From an uncultured Paracoccus sp. (GTDB lineage: Bacteria; Pseudomonadota; Alphaproteobacteria; Rhodobacterales; Rhodobacteraceae), in assembly GCF_937873615.1 (NCBI RefSeq), contig NZ_CALMYP010000058.1, positions 1 to 64,000 on the forward strand: 64,000 nt of DNA, written 5' to 3'. Positions 41,027 through 50,869 of the stretch are shown here, piece by piece (positions within the stretch are counted from its first letter, which is position 1; each line of letters opens with the position of its first letter). The position numbers and the translations under genes were made by a program. The notes below the pieces were generated by a model. The model did no database searches. It was not told the origin of the DNA and saw only the letters and a list, made by a program, of their open reading frames with translations.

Positions 41027-42610
41027 ATGGCAGACGCGAAAATCTTCGAAACCCCGCTTTATCCCTATAAGCGGCACGCCGATCAGGACGCACATATGCC
41101 GGTGCGCCACCCGGTCATCGTCATCGGTGCCGGCCCGGTCGGGCTGGCCGCGGCGATAGATCTGGGGATGCAGGGCGTGCCGGTGGTGGTGCTGGACGAT
41201 AACGACCGCGTGTCCACCGGCAGCCGCGCCATCTGCTTCGCCAAGCGCCCGCTGGAGATCTTTGACAGGCTGGGTTGCGGCGATGCGATGGTGGACATGG
41301 GCGTCGTCTGGAACCGCGGCCGCGTCTTCATGGGCGAGCGCGAGGTCTATGATTTCAACCTTCTGCCCGAGGCAGGCCACCGCCGCCCCGCCTTCATCAA
41401 CCTGCAGCAATATCACCTCGAACATATCCTGCTGAACCGCTTGCGCGACCTGCAGGAGACAGGTGCGCCGATCCAGTTGCGCGGCAAGTCCCGCGTCTCG
41501 GCCATCGGCCAACATGACGACCATGCCCGGATCGAGATCGACACGCCGGAAGGCCCCTATGATCTGGAAGCCGACTGGCTGATCGCCTGCGACGGGGCCG
41601 GTTCGGCCACGCGGCGGATGCTGGGAATCGACTTTCAGGGCCGCGTCTTCGAGGACAATTTCCTGATCGCCGATGTGATCATGCAGGCGGATTTCCCGAC
41701 CGAACGCTGGTTCTGGTTCGATCCGCCCTTCAATCCCGGTCAGTCGGCGCTTCTGCACAAGCAACCCGACGGCGTCTGGCGCATCGACCTGCAACTGGGC
41801 TGGGACATCGACAAGGAAAAGGAAAAGCGCCCGGAAAACGTCATCCCCCGCATCAAGGCGATGCTGGGCGAGGATGTGCCGTTCGAGTTGGAATGGGTCA
41901 GCGTCTACACCTTCCAGTGCCGCCGGATGGAAAGCTTCCGCCACGGTCGGGTGATCTTTGCTGGTGACGCCGCCCATCAGGTCAGCCCCTTCGGCGCGCG
42001 CGGTGCCAATAGTGGCTTTCAGGACACCGACAATCTGTGCTGGAAGCTGAAACTGGTGCTGGATGGCGCAGCCCCCGAGACCCTGCTGGACAGCTATGAC
42101 ACTGAGCGCGTTCACGGGGCCGAGGAAAACATCCTGAACTCCACCCGTTCGACCGATTTCATCACCCCGAAATCGGAAATCAGCCGGCTGTTCCGCGACG
42201 CGGCGCTGCATCTGTCGGAACGCCACGCCTTCGCGCGGCCCTTCGTCAACTCGGGCCGGCTGTCGGTGCCCTGCACCTATGACGGATCGGCCCTGAACAC
42301 GCTCGATGCTATCCCGGACGGCCCCGCCCGCACCCGCCCCGGCAGCCCTTGCCCGGATGCGCCCATTGAGGGTGGCTTCCTGCTGGACCGCCTCGGCAAT
42401 CGTTTCACGCTGCTGGCCATCGGGGTCGAGGGTGAAGCCATCGAGGGCGCCGACCTCCTCTCGCTGCCCGCAACCGGCGAACTGGCCGAGCGTTATGGCA
42501 GCGGCATCTACCTGATCCGCCCCGATCAGCACATCGCCGCCCGCTGGCCAGCCTTTGACGCCAAAGCCGTCTGCGCCGCCCTTCACCGCGCCACGGGGAC
42601 CACGCCATGA
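41027..42610 (+). CDS. FAD-dependent aromatic hydroxylase (MhpA-like)
   Basis: A 527-residue flavoprotein monooxygenase. It has the N-terminal dinucleotide motif VIGAGPVGLAAAIDLG (GxGxxG at residues 34-39), a central DG-type CDGAGSATRR, and the flavin-ribityl motif FAGDAAHQVSPFGARGANSG. The C-terminal thioredoxin-like tail is typical of 3-hydroxyphenylpropionate/phenol hydroxylases. In this operon a likely job is ortho- or para-hydroxylation of a phenolic acid to feed a ring-cleavage path ending at fumarylacetoacetase. The substrate is inferred only broadly. It is coupled to the DUF2783 gene by a 4-nt overlap. Confidence 0.88.
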   Translation: MADAKIFETPLYPYKRHADQDAHMPVRHPVIVIGAGPVGLAAAIDLGMQGVPVVVLDDNDRVSTGSRAICFAKRPLEIFDRLGCGDAMVDMGVVWNRGRVFMGEREVYDFNLLPEAGHRRPAFINLQQYHLEHILLNRLRDLQETGAPIQLRGKSRVSAIGQHDDHARIEIDTPEGPYDLEADWLIACDGAGSATRRMLGIDFQGRVFEDNFLIADVIMQADFPTERWFWFDPPFNPGQSALLHKQPDGVWRIDLQLGWDIDKEKEKRPENVIPRIKAMLGEDVPFELEWVSVYTFQCRRMESFRHGRVIFAGDAAHQVSPFGARGANSGFQDTDNLCWKLKLVLDGAAPETLLDSYDTERVHGAEENILNSTRSTDFITPKSEISRLFRDAALHLSERHAFARPFVNSGRLSVPCTYDGSALNTLDAIPDGPARTRPGSPCPDAPIEGGFLLDRLGNRFTLLAIGVEGEAIEGADLLSLPATGELAERYGSGIYLIRPDQHIAARWPAFDAKAVCAALHRATGTTP

Positions 42611-42810
42611 ACCTGAACCTGCAACCGAACCTGAAATCCCCCGACGACGCCTATGCCCTGCTGCTGGAGGCGCATGAGGGGCTGACCAAGGCGCAATCAG
42701 ACGCGCTGAACGCGCGGCTGATCCTGGTGCTGATGAACCATGTCGGGGATATGGATGTGCTGCGGGCAGCGCTCGCGGCAGCGGCGGAAGGGGCGCGTGG
42801 AAGCGCTTAG
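42607..42810 (+). CDS. DUF2783 family small protein
   Basis: A 67-residue helical protein (SPDDAYALLLEAHEGLTKAQ, then SDALNARLILVLMNHVGD) typical of DUF2783, a family usually encoded directly after aromatic flavin hydroxylases. No catalytic motif is visible; an accessory or stabilising role for the hydroxylase is plausible. Its ATG overlaps the hydroxylase stop. It ends the operon and converges on yoeB. Confidence 0.82.
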   Translation: MNLNLQPNLKSPDDAYALLLEAHEGLTKAQSDALNARLILVLMNHVGDMDVLRAALAAAAEGARGSA

Positions 42811-42820
42811 CCTGCGCGCG

Positions 42821-43087
42821 CTAATAGTGATAGCGACACTGAGCGATCTCCAGCGCCTGATCCCGTCCGCTGCCGGATACCCGATACACCAGCCGGTCGC
42901 GTTGTGTGATCCTGCGTGACCACCAACCGCTCAGATCGCCTTTCAGCGGCTCGGGCTTTCCGGTGCCCCTGAAAGGGGTGCGCATCGCTGCCCTGATCAA
43001 CTCGTTCAGCCTTTCGAACACCTTGCTGTCGCTGTTGCGCCAGTGGTGATAATCCTGCCAGGCATTATCCGAGAATATCAGCTTCAT
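42821..43087 (-). CDS. yoeB: YoeB-family toxin (ribosome-dependent mRNA endonuclease)
   Basis: An 88-residue RelE-superfamily toxin that would cut mRNA on the ribosome. The catalytic set is complete: E46 (GKPEPLKGDLSGWWSRRIT), R65 (DRLVYRV) and the terminal H87-Y88 (CRYHY). It follows and overlaps its yefM antitoxin gene by 23 nt, a standard arrangement. The toxin should be inactive while YefM is present. Confidence 0.95.
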   Translation of the reverse strand: MKLIFSDNAWQDYHHWRNSDSKVFERLNELIRAAMRTPFRGTGKPEPLKGDLSGWWSRRITQRDRLVYRVSGSGRDQALEIAQCRYHY

Positions 43088-43334
43088 CGTCCAGAACCCG
43101 CTCGGTCCCGTGCCCGCTGTTCAATTGGGCAACGGATTCCCGCAAACGGCTCGCATTGGCCGGCGAGGTCAGAAGATAGAGCGTTTCCTGAATCGCATCC
43201 CATTCTTCCTTGCCGACGACCACCACCGCTTCCTTGCCGGGGCGGGTGATGACGGTTTCGGTCTTGTTGTGGATGGCGTGATCCATCACGTCCTTCAGGT
43301 GCTTGCGCGCGTCGGTATAGGTCAGAATGTCCAT
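43065..43334 (-). CDS. yefM: YefM-family antitoxin
   Basis: An 89-residue Phd/YefM protein (MDILTYTDARKHLKDVMDHA, ITRPGKEAVVVVGKEEWDAI). Its N-terminal half binds DNA and its C-terminal half neutralises YoeB. The ATG at 43334 gives the family start; the longer open frame upstream is not coding. TGTACA-type repeats 50-65 nt upstream fit YefM autoregulation. The pair lies between two convergent or terminating operons, a common place for toxin-antitoxin modules. Confidence 0.93.
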   Translation of the reverse strand: MDILTYTDARKHLKDVMDHAIHNKTETVITRPGKEAVVVVGKEEWDAIQETLYLLTSPANASRLRESVAQLNSGHGTERVLDDEADILG

Positions 43335-43382
43335 GGGATTGGCCGCTTTTTCGCCCGTATCGAGACGATACCGCGCCAATAT

Positions 43383-43400
43383 GGTACAAAATTCTGTACA
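43383..43400. promoter_or_regulatory. YefM operator: paired GGTACA/TGTACA motifs
   Basis: GGTACA (43383-43388) and TGTACA (43395-43400) are centred 12 bp apart upstream of yefM. In E. coli the YefM-YoeB operator is known for TGTACA cores with the same 12-bp spacing, so this is a good candidate autoregulatory site. Confidence 0.72.
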
Positions 43401-43417
43401 AATCAAGCGCGCACCAT

Positions 43418-43447
43418 GAAAAAGGCCCGCCGATCGCGGCGGGCCTT
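43418..43447 (-). terminator. Rho-independent terminator of the rimP-nusA-ylxR-infB operon
   Basis: A perfect 10-bp stem (AAGGCCCGCC with GGCGGGCCTT, extendable by one G-C pair) is followed on the minus strand by TTTTT. It lies about 25 nt past the infB stop. rbfA, truB and rpsO, which often follow infB, are therefore not in this transcript. Confidence 0.88.
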
Positions 43448-43471
43448 CCTGATTACGGTCCGAAACGTCGC

Positions 43472-46015
43472 TTACAGCGTCCGTTCGACCTCTTCGCGTT
43501 CGAAGATCTCGATGACATCGCCGGGGCGGATGTCGTCGTAATTCTCGAAGGCCATGCCGCATTCCTGGCCCGACTGGACCTCTTTCACCTCGTCCTTGAA
43601 GCGCTTCAGCGTCTTCAGCGTGCCCTCGTGGATCACCACGTTGTCGCGCAGCAGGCGGACGCCGGCGGAACGACGTGCCACGCCTTCGGTGACCAGACAG
43701 CCGGCGACCTTGCCGACGCCGGTGACCTTGAAGACCTCGCGGATCTCGGCATAGCCGATGAAGTTTTCGCGGACTTCGGCGGACAGAAGGCCCGAGGCGG
43801 CGGCTTTGATGTCATCGACCAGGTCATAGATGATCGAGTAATAGCGGATCTCGACACCTTTCTGGTTGGCGGCGTTGCGGGCCGGGGCGTTGGCACGGAC
43901 GTTGAAACCGATGACCGGCGCGCCCGAGGCTTCGGCCAGGCCGATATCGCTTTCGGTGATGGCGCCAACACCGTAATGCAGCACGCGGACGCGGACCTCG
44001 TCATTGCCGACCTTTTCCAGCGCCTGAACGATGGCCTCGGCAGAGCCCTGCACATCGGCCTTCAGCACCACCGGCAGTTCGGCCACGCTTTCATCGGCCT
44101 TGGCCTTGGCCATCAGCTGATCCAGCGTGATCGCGGCACCGGCGGCGGCGCGTTTGTCCTTGGCCGCCTGCTCGCGGTAATCGGCGATCTCGCGGGCCTG
44201 GGCCTCGGTCTCGACGACGTTCAGAACGTCGCCGGCTTCGGGTGTGCCGTTCAGGCCCAGTACCTCGACCGGGACCGAGGGACCGGCCTCCTCGACGCGC
44301 TCGCCCTGATCGTTGATCAGTGCGCGGACCTTGCCCCATTGCTCGCCGACGACGAAGATATCGCCGCGGCGCAGGGTGCCGTTCTGGACCAGCACGGTGG
44401 CGACCGGGCCGCGCCCGACATCCAGCTTGGCCTCGATCACCGCACCTTGCGCGGCGCGGCCGGGATTGGCCTTGAGTTCGAGGATCTCGGCCTGCAGCGC
44501 GATGGCTTCCAGAAGGTTGTCGAGCCCCTGGCCGGTCTTGGCCGAAACTTCGACATCCTGCACGTCGCCGGACATTTCCTCGACGATGACCTCGTGCTGC
44601 AGAAGCGCGGTGCGCACCTTATGCGGGTCGGCATCGGGCTTGTCGATCTTGTTGATCGCCACGATCATCGGCACCTTGGCGGCCTTGGCGTGGTTGATCG
44701 CCTCGATGGTCTGCGGCATGACCGCGTCATCGGCGGCGACGACCAGCACGACGATATCCGTCACATTGGCACCGCGCGCGCGCATCGAGGTGAAGGCCGC
44801 GTGGCCGGGCGTGTCGAGGAAGCTCAGCACCGCGCCGCTATCGGTGGTCACCTGATAGGCGCCGATATGCTGGGTGATGCCGCCGGCCTCGCCCGAGACC
44901 ACGTTGGCATGACGGATCGCGTCCAGAAGCGAGGTCTTGCCGTGGTCGACATGGCCCATGATGGTGATGATCGGCGGGCGCGACTGCAGGTCTTCGGGCT
45001 TGTCCTCGACCTGGTCAATGACCTGTTCCACATCGGCATCCGAGACGCGAACCGCGCGGTGGCCGAATTCCTCGATCACCAGCTCGGCGGTATCGGCGTC
45101 GATGGACTGGTTCATGGTGACCATCATGCCCATCTTCATCAGCGCCTTGACCACATCGGCGGCGCGCTCGGCCATGCGGTTGGCGAGTTCGCTGACCACG
45201 ATGGCTTCGGGCAGCTGCACGTCGCGCACCTGCTTCTCGGCGCGGGTCGACTGGCCCATCGCCTTCTGCTTGGCGCGTTCCTGCTTGCGCTTCATGGCTG
45301 CGAGACTGCGCTGCCGGCCGCCTTCGCCGGCAAGTGCGGCGGTCACCGACAGCTTGCCAGTGCGCCGACCGTCGCGGTCGCCGGCCTTGTTGCGCGAATC
45401 ACGGTCCTCGGTGCGCGCGCCGCGTTGCTCGCGATCGGGGCGAGAGGGGCGTGCCGCGACGCCTTTGGTCTCGGCGCGCGCAGCGGCGGCCTGGGCGGCG
45501 GCGGCATCGACCGGACCCGCTTCCTTGGCGGCGGGCTTGCGCACCTCTTCCTTCTTCTGGGCGCGCAGCCTGGCCTCTTCGGCCTTGCGGGCGTCCTCTT
45601 CTTCCTTGGCCTTCAGCGCTTCCTCGCGCTCGCGGTCCTCGCGCTCCTTGGCCTCGATCTCGGCCCGGCGGCGTTCGCGTTCTTCCTCGCGGGCCTTTTC
45701 CTCGGCGGCGCGGGCTTCGGCTTCCTCGGCCTCACGCGCTTTCGCAGCGGCCAAGGCCTTGAGACGACGCTCCATTTCCGCATCCGAGATACCCGCCGGG
45801 CGCTTGGACGAGGAGGCGACGGCGCGCGCCGCGTTTTCCGGCGTGACCGTGGGGCGCGGCTTGTCGCCCGTCGCGCCCGGCTTGGGCACGACGACACGCT
45901 TGCGCTTGGTTTCCACCACCACGCTCTTGGTGCGGCCGTGGCTGAAGCTCTGTTTCACCTGACCCGGGCGGTTGCCGCCGAGGCCGAGAGGTTTCTTGCC
46001 GTCTGTATCGCTCAT
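43472..46015 (-). CDS. infB: Translation initiation factor IF-2
   Basis: An 847-residue GTPase that places initiator tRNA on the 30S subunit. The IF2 N-terminal region is followed by a long Lys/Glu/Arg/Ala-rich low-complexity stretch (about residues 75-240). The G domain has G1 GHVDHGKT at 354-361, then DTPGHAAF and NKIDKPDAD, followed by the domains that contact fMet-tRNA. The start [20 protein letters not shown] at 46015 fits alphaproteobacterial IF-2 proteins. It is the last gene of the operon. Confidence 0.97.
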   Translation of the reverse strand: MSDTDGKKPLGLGGNRPGQVKQSFSHGRTKSVVVETKRKRVVVPKPGATGDKPRPTVTPENAARAVASSSKRPAGISDAEMERRLKALAAAKAREAEEAEARAAEEKAREEERERRRAEIEAKEREDREREEALKAKEEEDARKAEEARLRAQKKEEVRKPAAKEAGPVDAAAAQAAAARAETKGVAARPSRPDREQRGARTEDRDSRNKAGDRDGRRTGKLSVTAALAGEGGRQRSLAAMKRKQERAKQKAMGQSTRAEKQVRDVQLPEAIVVSELANRMAERAADVVKALMKMGMMVTMNQSIDADTAELVIEEFGHRAVRVSDADVEQVIDQVEDKPEDLQSRPPIITIMGHVDHGKTSLLDAIRHANVVSGEAGGITQHIGAYQVTTDSGAVLSFLDTPGHAAFTSMRARGANVTDIVVLVVAADDAVMPQTIEAINHAKAAKVPMIVAINKIDKPDADPHKVRTALLQHEVIVEEMSGDVQDVEVSAKTGQGLDNLLEAIALQAEILELKANPGRAAQGAVIEAKLDVGRGPVATVLVQNGTLRRGDIFVVGEQWGKVRALINDQGERVEEAGPSVPVEVLGLNGTPEAGDVLNVVETEAQAREIADYREQAAKDKRAAAGAAITLDQLMAKAKADESVAELPVVLKADVQGSAEAIVQALEKVGNDEVRVRVLHYGVGAITESDIGLAEASGAPVIGFNVRANAPARNAANQKGVEIRYYSIIYDLVDDIKAAASGLLSAEVRENFIGYAEIREVFKVTGVGKVAGCLVTEGVARRSAGVRLLRDNVVIHEGTLKTLKRFKDEVKEVQSGQECGMAFENYDDIRPGDVIEIFEREEVERTL

Positions 46016-46022
46016 CTGCGTC

Positions 46023-46637
46023 TTATTCCTTCCCGGCCCGGATGGCCGATTGCCCTCGCAGGCCATTCAGCCTGCCAGCGTCCCGGATAACCTTGTCTGC
46101 GAGTCCGCCCTTCGAAAGCGCGCTGTGTATGACATGATCGCGTCCGAAAGCCAAACCCAATTCTGATGCGGTGAGACAGCCGAACCAGCGTGCCCCTTCC
46201 GGTGTCCAGAGCTTGCCTTTGCCGCGTTCGGACCCGTCCGACGCCTGCAGCAGCACCTTCACCCGACCGGCCGCAAGCCAGTCCTTCACCTTTTCAAACC
46301 CGGCGACCGCTACGCCGGATTTGCGCCCCAGCGAGACCAGCTCGATCACGCGTCTTGCAAGTCCCGTCTCGATCAGCTCGATCAGCCCCTCGGGCGGGGT
46401 CGCCTGTGCCTTGGCCCCGCGCGAGAAGGCGCCCTTGGCCACGGCCTTTTCGATCACCGTACGATCCGCCGTCAGCCAGAAACCGCGACCCGGCAGCTTT
46501 TCGGCCAGATCGGGCACGACCATGCCGTCGGGGCCCAACACGAAGCGGATCAGCCCCGCCTTCGGTTGCACCTCGCCGGTGACCAGGCAACGGCGTTCCG
46601 TGCCCTCGTCCGTCTTATCGCGCCCGCCTCGCGTCAT
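46023..46637 (-). CDS. ylxR: YlxR-type RNA-binding protein (DUF448 plus L7Ae-like domain)
   Basis: A 204-residue protein. The N-terminal YlxR domain ([31 protein letters not shown]) is followed by an L7Ae-like part ([20 protein letters not shown] and the following 60 residues). It is conserved between nusA and infB in alphaproteobacteria, 7 nt upstream of infB here. It probably binds rRNA or ribosome-assembly RNA; the exact role is unknown. Confidence 0.9.
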   Translation of the reverse strand: MTRGGRDKTDEGTERRCLVTGEVQPKAGLIRFVLGPDGMVVPDLAEKLPGRGFWLTADRTVIEKAVAKGAFSRGAKAQATPPEGLIELIETGLARRVIELVSLGRKSGVAVAGFEKVKDWLAAGRVKVLLQASDGSERGKGKLWTPEGARWFGCLTASELGLAFGRDHVIHSALSKGGLADKVIRDAGRLNGLRGQSAIRAGKE

Positions 46638-46655
46638 GCCACCGGATCCGGGGCA

Positions 46656-48341
46656 TCAGGCCCCGGCCTCCTCGGTTTCGGCATCTTCTTCGCCGGCTTC
46701 GTCCTCGGGCTGTTCAAGCTCGGTCGGGTCGACCCAGCCCAGCATGACCCGTGCGGTCATCACCATGTCCTGCGCATCTTCAAGGCTGATGCCGAAAGGC
46801 TCCAGCAGGCCGTCATCCTTGACCCGCTGCCCGTCGACCGTGGTCCAGCCGCCGGCCAGTTCCCAGTCGGCGCAGGTGGCGAAGTCTTCCAGCGTCTTCA
46901 CGCCGTCATTCGCCAGGGCTTCGACCATCTGGGGGGTGAGGCCTTCGAATTCAATGAGGCTGTCCTCGGCACCGAGCGCGCGGGCATTTTCCAGCGCCGC
47001 CTTGTTGGCGGCTTCGATCACGTCGCGGGCACGGGCCTGCAATTCGTCGGCGGTGCCTTCGTCCACGCCGTCGATGGACAGAAGCTCGTCCTGATCGACA
47101 TAGGCGACCTCTTCCAGATTGGTGAAGCCTTCGGCGACCAGAAGCTGGGCGAAGAACTCGTCCAGATCCAGCTTGTCCATGAACAGTTGAGTGCGGGCGT
47201 TGAACTCGGCCTGACGGCGCTTCGATTCCTCTTCCTCGGTGAGGATGTCGATATCGAGCCCGGTCAGCTGGCTGGCCAGACGCACGTTCTGGCCGCGACG
47301 GCCGATGGCCAGCGACAGCTGTTCTTCCGGCACCACGACCTCGATCCGGGGCGCGTCCTCGTCGACGACGACCTTCGAGACCTCGGCCGGTTGCAGCGCG
47401 TTCACCAGGAAGGTGGCCTGATCTTCGGACCACGGGATGATGTCGATTTTCTCGCCCTGCAACTCGCCGACCACGGCCTGCACACGAGAGCCGCGCATAC
47501 CGACGCAGGCGCCGACCGGGTCGATGCTGCCATCATAGGAGATCACGGCGATCTTGGCGCGGCTGCCCGGGTCGCGGGCCACGGCCTTGATCTCGATCAC
47601 GCCGTCATAGATTTCCGGCACTTCCATCTTGAACAGTTCCGCCATGAATTGCGGATCGGTGCGCGACAGGAAGATCTGCGGGCCGCGGGTCTCGCGGCGG
47701 ACATCCTTGACATAGGCGCGGATGCGGTCGTTCGGGCGATAGCTTTCGCGGCCGATCTTCTCGTTGCGGCGCAGGATGGCTTCGCCACGGCCGACATCGA
47801 CGATGATATTGCCGTATTCCTCGCGCTTGACGATGCCGTTGATGATGGTGCCGGCGCGGTCCTTGAATTCGTCATACTGGCGGTCGCGCTCGGCCTCGCG
47901 GACGCGCTGCAGGATGACCTGCTTGGCCGATTGCGCGGCGATCCGGCCCAGTTCGACCGGCGGCACCTGTTCCTGGAAGACATCGCCGATCTGCGGGCCG
48001 CCGGCGAAATCCTCGACCACGGCACCTTCGCGGATCCAGGCATTGGCCGGGTCGCGCTGCTTTTCGAAATAGGGCTTGGCCTGTTCGGCGGTGAACTCGG
48101 CCTGATAGTTTTCCAGCACCTCCTCGTCGACGACGGTGCGCACGCGGGTAAAGGTGGCATTGCCGGTCTTGCGGTCGATGGACACGCGGATGTCCATCTC
48201 GGCCCCATAGCGCGACTTGGCGGCGCGGGCGAGGCTGTCTTCCATCGCTTCGATGACCAGTTCGGGCTCGATCATCTTCTCGCGGGCCACGGCCTCGGCG
48301 GTTTGCAGCAGCTCAAGCTGGTTGGCAGAGGTGATTGCCAT
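46656..48341 (-). CDS. nusA: Transcription termination/antitermination factor NusA
   Basis: A 561-residue factor that binds RNA polymerase and nascent RNA. The N-terminal polymerase-binding domain ([20 protein letters not shown]), S1 domain ([20 protein letters not shown]), tandem KH domains ([36 protein letters not shown]) and two acidic C-terminal repeats are all present. The ATG at 48341, with GGAG about 7 nt upstream, is preferred to an adjacent GTG. It begins 3 nt after the rimP stop. Confidence 0.97.
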   Translation of the reverse strand: MAITSANQLELLQTAEAVAREKMIEPELVIEAMEDSLARAAKSRYGAEMDIRVSIDRKTGNATFTRVRTVVDEEVLENYQAEFTAEQAKPYFEKQRDPANAWIREGAVVEDFAGGPQIGDVFQEQVPPVELGRIAAQSAKQVILQRVREAERDRQYDEFKDRAGTIINGIVKREEYGNIIVDVGRGEAILRRNEKIGRESYRPNDRIRAYVKDVRRETRGPQIFLSRTDPQFMAELFKMEVPEIYDGVIEIKAVARDPGSRAKIAVISYDGSIDPVGACVGMRGSRVQAVVGELQGEKIDIIPWSEDQATFLVNALQPAEVSKVVVDEDAPRIEVVVPEEQLSLAIGRRGQNVRLASQLTGLDIDILTEEEESKRRQAEFNARTQLFMDKLDLDEFFAQLLVAEGFTNLEEVAYVDQDELLSIDGVDEGTADELQARARDVIEAANKAALENARALGAEDSLIEFEGLTPQMVEALANDGVKTLEDFATCADWELAGGWTTVDGQRVKDDGLLEPFGISLEDAQDMVMTARVMLGWVDPTELEQPEDEAGEEDAETEEAGA

Positions 48342-48344
48342 CAC

Positions 48345-48959
48345 TTACTCCTTCGTTGCGGCGTCGTCCTCGTCGCCGTCTTCGGTTTGCACTTCGTCGA
48401 AAATCGATTCGTCGAGATTGTCGATCTCGACCCCGGCTTCCTTCTTCTGGCGCAGCATCTCGGCGATGAGTTCGTCGGTCAGCATCAGCTTGGCATCGGC
48501 CAGCCAGTCGAAATTCAGCCCGATGGTCTGGGTCTCGCCCCCGACCTCGATATTGATCAGGACATCCTCGCCCTCGACCCCGGCCAGCACGCCGGTAAAG
48601 CGCTTGCGGCCGTCGATCTGCTGGTCGGTTTCCAGCTTGGCGTCATAGCCTTCATAGGTCGCGAAATCCTTCAGCCGGGTCAGCGGCCGGTCGATCCCGG
48701 GCGAGGAGACCTCAAGATTGTATTTGTCTTCAATGGGATCTTCCACATCCAGCGTGGCGCTGACCATGGTCGAGATCTCGGCGCAGTCATCGACATTGAT
48801 GCCGCCATCGGGCCGGTCGGCCATGATCTGCAGGGTTGCGGTCTTGCCGCCCTGAAGCCGGACACGCACCAGTTCGAACCCCATATCCTCGATGACAGGG
48901 GTGATGATTTCCGCCAGGCGGCGGTCGATGGCGGTCTTGGCGATCAGGTCGTTCGACAT
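48345..48959 (-). CDS. rimP: Ribosome maturation factor RimP
   Basis: A 204-residue 30S assembly factor. The N-terminal domain ([38 protein letters not shown]) contains the conserved [11 protein letters not shown] motif near residues 90-100, followed by the SH3-like C domain and an acidic tail. The ATG at 48959 sits close behind an intrinsic-terminator hairpin in the leader; a second in-frame ATG two codons upstream (48965) is possible. It is the first gene of the rimP-nusA-ylxR-infB operon. Confidence 0.93.
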   Translation of the reverse strand: MSNDLIAKTAIDRRLAEIITPVIEDMGFELVRVRLQGGKTATLQIMADRPDGGINVDDCAEISTMVSATLDVEDPIEDKYNLEVSSPGIDRPLTRLKDFATYEGYDAKLETDQQIDGRKRFTGVLAGVEGEDVLINIEVGGETQTIGLNFDWLADAKLMLTDELIAEMLRQKKEAGVEIDNLDESIFDEVQTEDGDEDDAATKE

Positions 48960-48976
48960 GAGCATCCCCGGAAATG

Positions 48977-49037
48977 AAAAACGGGCCCGCAGCGGCCCGT
49001 TGTGCGTTCGGTGGCGCAGGGGGTGGAGGCCTGCACC
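48977..49037 (-). terminator. Leader attenuator/terminator immediately upstream of rimP
   Basis: On the minus strand a stem ACGGGCC/GGCCCGT (48981-49000) is followed by TTTTT, a complete intrinsic terminator that ends about 17 nt before the rimP start. Upstream of it an 8-bp stem with one G-T wobble (GGTGCAGG with CCTGCGCC, 49013-49037) forms a second hairpin in the leader. It may terminate transcripts from the upstream peptidase gene, attenuate the nus operon, or do both. Confidence 0.65.
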
Positions 49038-49049
49038 GCTGTTGAGCGT

Positions 49050-49078
49050 GATATAGAGGGAATCGGCGCCCGTTACAA
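49050..49078 (-). promoter_or_regulatory. Predicted promoter of the rimP-nusA-ylxR-infB operon
   Basis: On the minus strand TTGTAA (49073-49078) and TATATC (49050-49055) are spaced by exactly 17 nt. The transcript would start near 49043, giving a leader of about 84 nt that contains the terminator hairpin before rimP. Confidence 0.6.
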
Positions 49079-49120
49079 GCCTGCACGTTGCGCGTCCGAA
49101 GGCCGCTATGGCGCGGGGGC

Positions 49121-50077
49121 TCAGCGCATGTCGTTCATGACCTCGACCAGCTCGGCGGCGATGCGCGGCTCGCTCAATGCATGGCCCGAGGCCGGGACCA
49201 TGCGCAGCCGGCAATTCTGCCAGTCTTGCGCCACTGTCCAGGCGCTGATCGGCGGGCAGACCATGTCATAGCGGCCCTGGACGATCTGGCAGGGGATATG
49301 TTCGATCCGGGCGCGGTCGCGCAGAAGCTGGCCCTCGTCCAGAAAGCAGCGATTGCGGAAATAATGGTTCTCCAGCCGGGCGAAGGCGCGGGCATAGGCG
49401 GGCGAGGCCGCGCCGGGATTGGCGATATCCATGCCGGCCAGCCCGTTTTCCCACATGATCCAGTGGCGGGCGAAGCGCTGCTCCTCGGCCTCGTCGCCCG
49501 AAAACAGGCGCCGGTGATAGGCGGCGATCATGTCGCCCCGCTCCTCCTCGGGGATGGGGGCGCAGAAATCCTGCCAGCGTTCGGGCCAGAACCGCCCCGC
49601 GCCGCCGCCATAGAACCAGTCCAGTTCGGCCTGGGTTCCAAGAAAGACCCCGCGCAGGATCAGCGCCGTCACCGCCTGCGGATGGGCCTCGGCATAGGCA
49701 AGCGCCAGTGTCGCGCCCCAGCTGCCGCCGAACAGCGCCCATTGCCCGATGCCGAGCGCCTGCCGGATCGCCTCGATATCGGCGACGAGATGGGGGGTGG
49801 TGTTCGCCTCGACGCTGGCATGGGGCGTGGACAGCCCGCAGCCGCGCTGATCGAACAGGATGGCACGGTAATGCGCCGGGTCGAAGAAGCGGCGCATGAA
49901 CGGGCTGCAACCGCCGCCGGGGCCGCCATGCAGCACAATGACCGGCTGGCCCTCGGGATTGCCGGATTGCTCAACGTAAAGCACATGGCCGTCGCCGACC
50001 TCGATCCTGCGGCGATCGAAGGGTTCGAGATGGGGATAAAGGCGCGCTGCGCCGATTTGCCCTGACGTGCGATCCAT
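49121..50077 (-). CDS. pip: Prolyl (proline) iminopeptidase
   Basis: A 318-residue alpha/beta hydrolase of family S33 that removes N-terminal proline from peptides. The oxyanion segment is HGGPGGGC (50-57) and the nucleophile S119 is in [17 protein letters not shown]. The cap domain with GENHYF-like residues and a late His (SGHALSE) completes the triad. There is no signal peptide, so it is cytoplasmic. It is transcribed towards rimP, with the leader terminator between them. Confidence 0.92.
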   Translation of the reverse strand: MDRTSGQIGAARLYPHLEPFDRRRIEVGDGHVLYVEQSGNPEGQPVIVLHGGPGGGCSPFMRRFFDPAHYRAILFDQRGCGLSTPHASVEANTTPHLVADIEAIRQALGIGQWALFGGSWGATLALAYAEAHPQAVTALILRGVFLGTQAELDWFYGGGAGRFWPERWQDFCAPIPEEERGDMIAAYHRRLFSGDEAEEQRFARHWIMWENGLAGMDIANPGAASPAYARAFARLENHYFRNRCFLDEGQLLRDRARIEHIPCQIVQGRYDMVCPPISAWTVAQDWQNCRLRMVPASGHALSEPRIAAELVEVMNDMR

Positions 50078-50121
50078 GTTTTCCCTATATACCCCGCCGA
50101 AGGGACGCGAAAGGACCGACC

Positions 50122-50859
50122 ATGACTGACAGCAGAGACCCGTCCGAGATCGCCAAGTTCGAGGCCATGGCCGCCGAATGGTGGGATCCGAAGGGCAAGT
50201 TCAAGCCGCTGCACATGATGAACCCGGTCCGGCTGGGATATATCACCACGCAGATCGCCGCCGAATTCGGCCGCGACCTGAAGGCGCCCCTCCCGTTTGA
50301 GGGGCTGCGGCTGCTGGATATCGGCTGCGGCGGCGGCCTGCTGTCCGAACCGATGGCGCGGCTGGGGGCGCAGGTGGTCGGTGCCGATGCGGCGGCGAAG
50401 AATATCGAGGTGGCCCGCATTCACGCCGATCAGGTCGGGCTTCAGATCGACTATCGCGCCGAAACCGCCGAGGCCCTGCTGGCGGCGGGCGAAAGCTTCG
50501 ACGCGGTGCTGGCGATGGAGATCGTCGAGCATGTCGCCGATCCGCCCGGCTTCGTCGCCAGTTGCCACGATCTGCTGCGTCCGGGCGGCGTGCTGGTCAT
50601 GTCGACGCTGAACCGGACGCTGCGCAGCTATGGCGCGGCGATCATCGGGGCGGAATGGGTGATGCGCTGGCTGCCCAGGGGCACGCATGAGTGGCAGCGC
50701 TTTGTCACCCCGGACGAGCTTGCCGAGATGATGCAGAAAGCCGGGCTGCGCGTCGCCGACCGGCGCGGCATGGTCTTCAACCCGATAAGCTGGGGCTGGT
50801 CGCTGTCGGATCGCGACCTGTCGGTGAATTACGCCATGACCGGGTTGCGGGCCGGCTGA
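50122..50859 (+). CDS. ubiG: Ubiquinone biosynthesis O-methyltransferase UbiG
   Basis: A 245-residue SAM-dependent methyltransferase that performs both O-methylations in ubiquinone synthesis. [20 protein letters not shown] is the classic UbiG N terminus, [19 protein letters not shown] is the SAM motif I and [20 protein letters not shown] is a family block. It is divergent from the iminopeptidase gene with only 44 nt between starts. Confidence 0.96.
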   Translation: MTDSRDPSEIAKFEAMAAEWWDPKGKFKPLHMMNPVRLGYITTQIAAEFGRDLKAPLPFEGLRLLDIGCGGGLLSEPMARLGAQVVGADAAAKNIEVARIHADQVGLQIDYRAETAEALLAAGESFDAVLAMEIVEHVADPPGFVASCHDLLRPGGVLVMSTLNRTLRSYGAAIIGAEWVMRWLPRGTHEWQRFVTPDELAEMMQKAGLRVADRRGMVFNPISWGWSLSDRDLSVNYAMTGLRAG

Positions 50860-50869
50860 CAGGCGCGGG

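Noticed and set aside
45298..45790. Repeat-like, charged stretch in infB as a tandem repeat or separate gene
   Set aside because: It is the usual low-complexity Lys/Glu/Arg/Ala linker of IF-2, not a repeat array.
43628..46090. Open frame of about 820 codons antisense to infB
   Set aside because: It mirrors IF-2 coding DNA; the composition is biased and no domain is recognisable.
46566..48977. Open frame of about 800 codons antisense to nusA and rimP
   Set aside because: It is a shadow of the nus operon; there is no start context and no family similarity.
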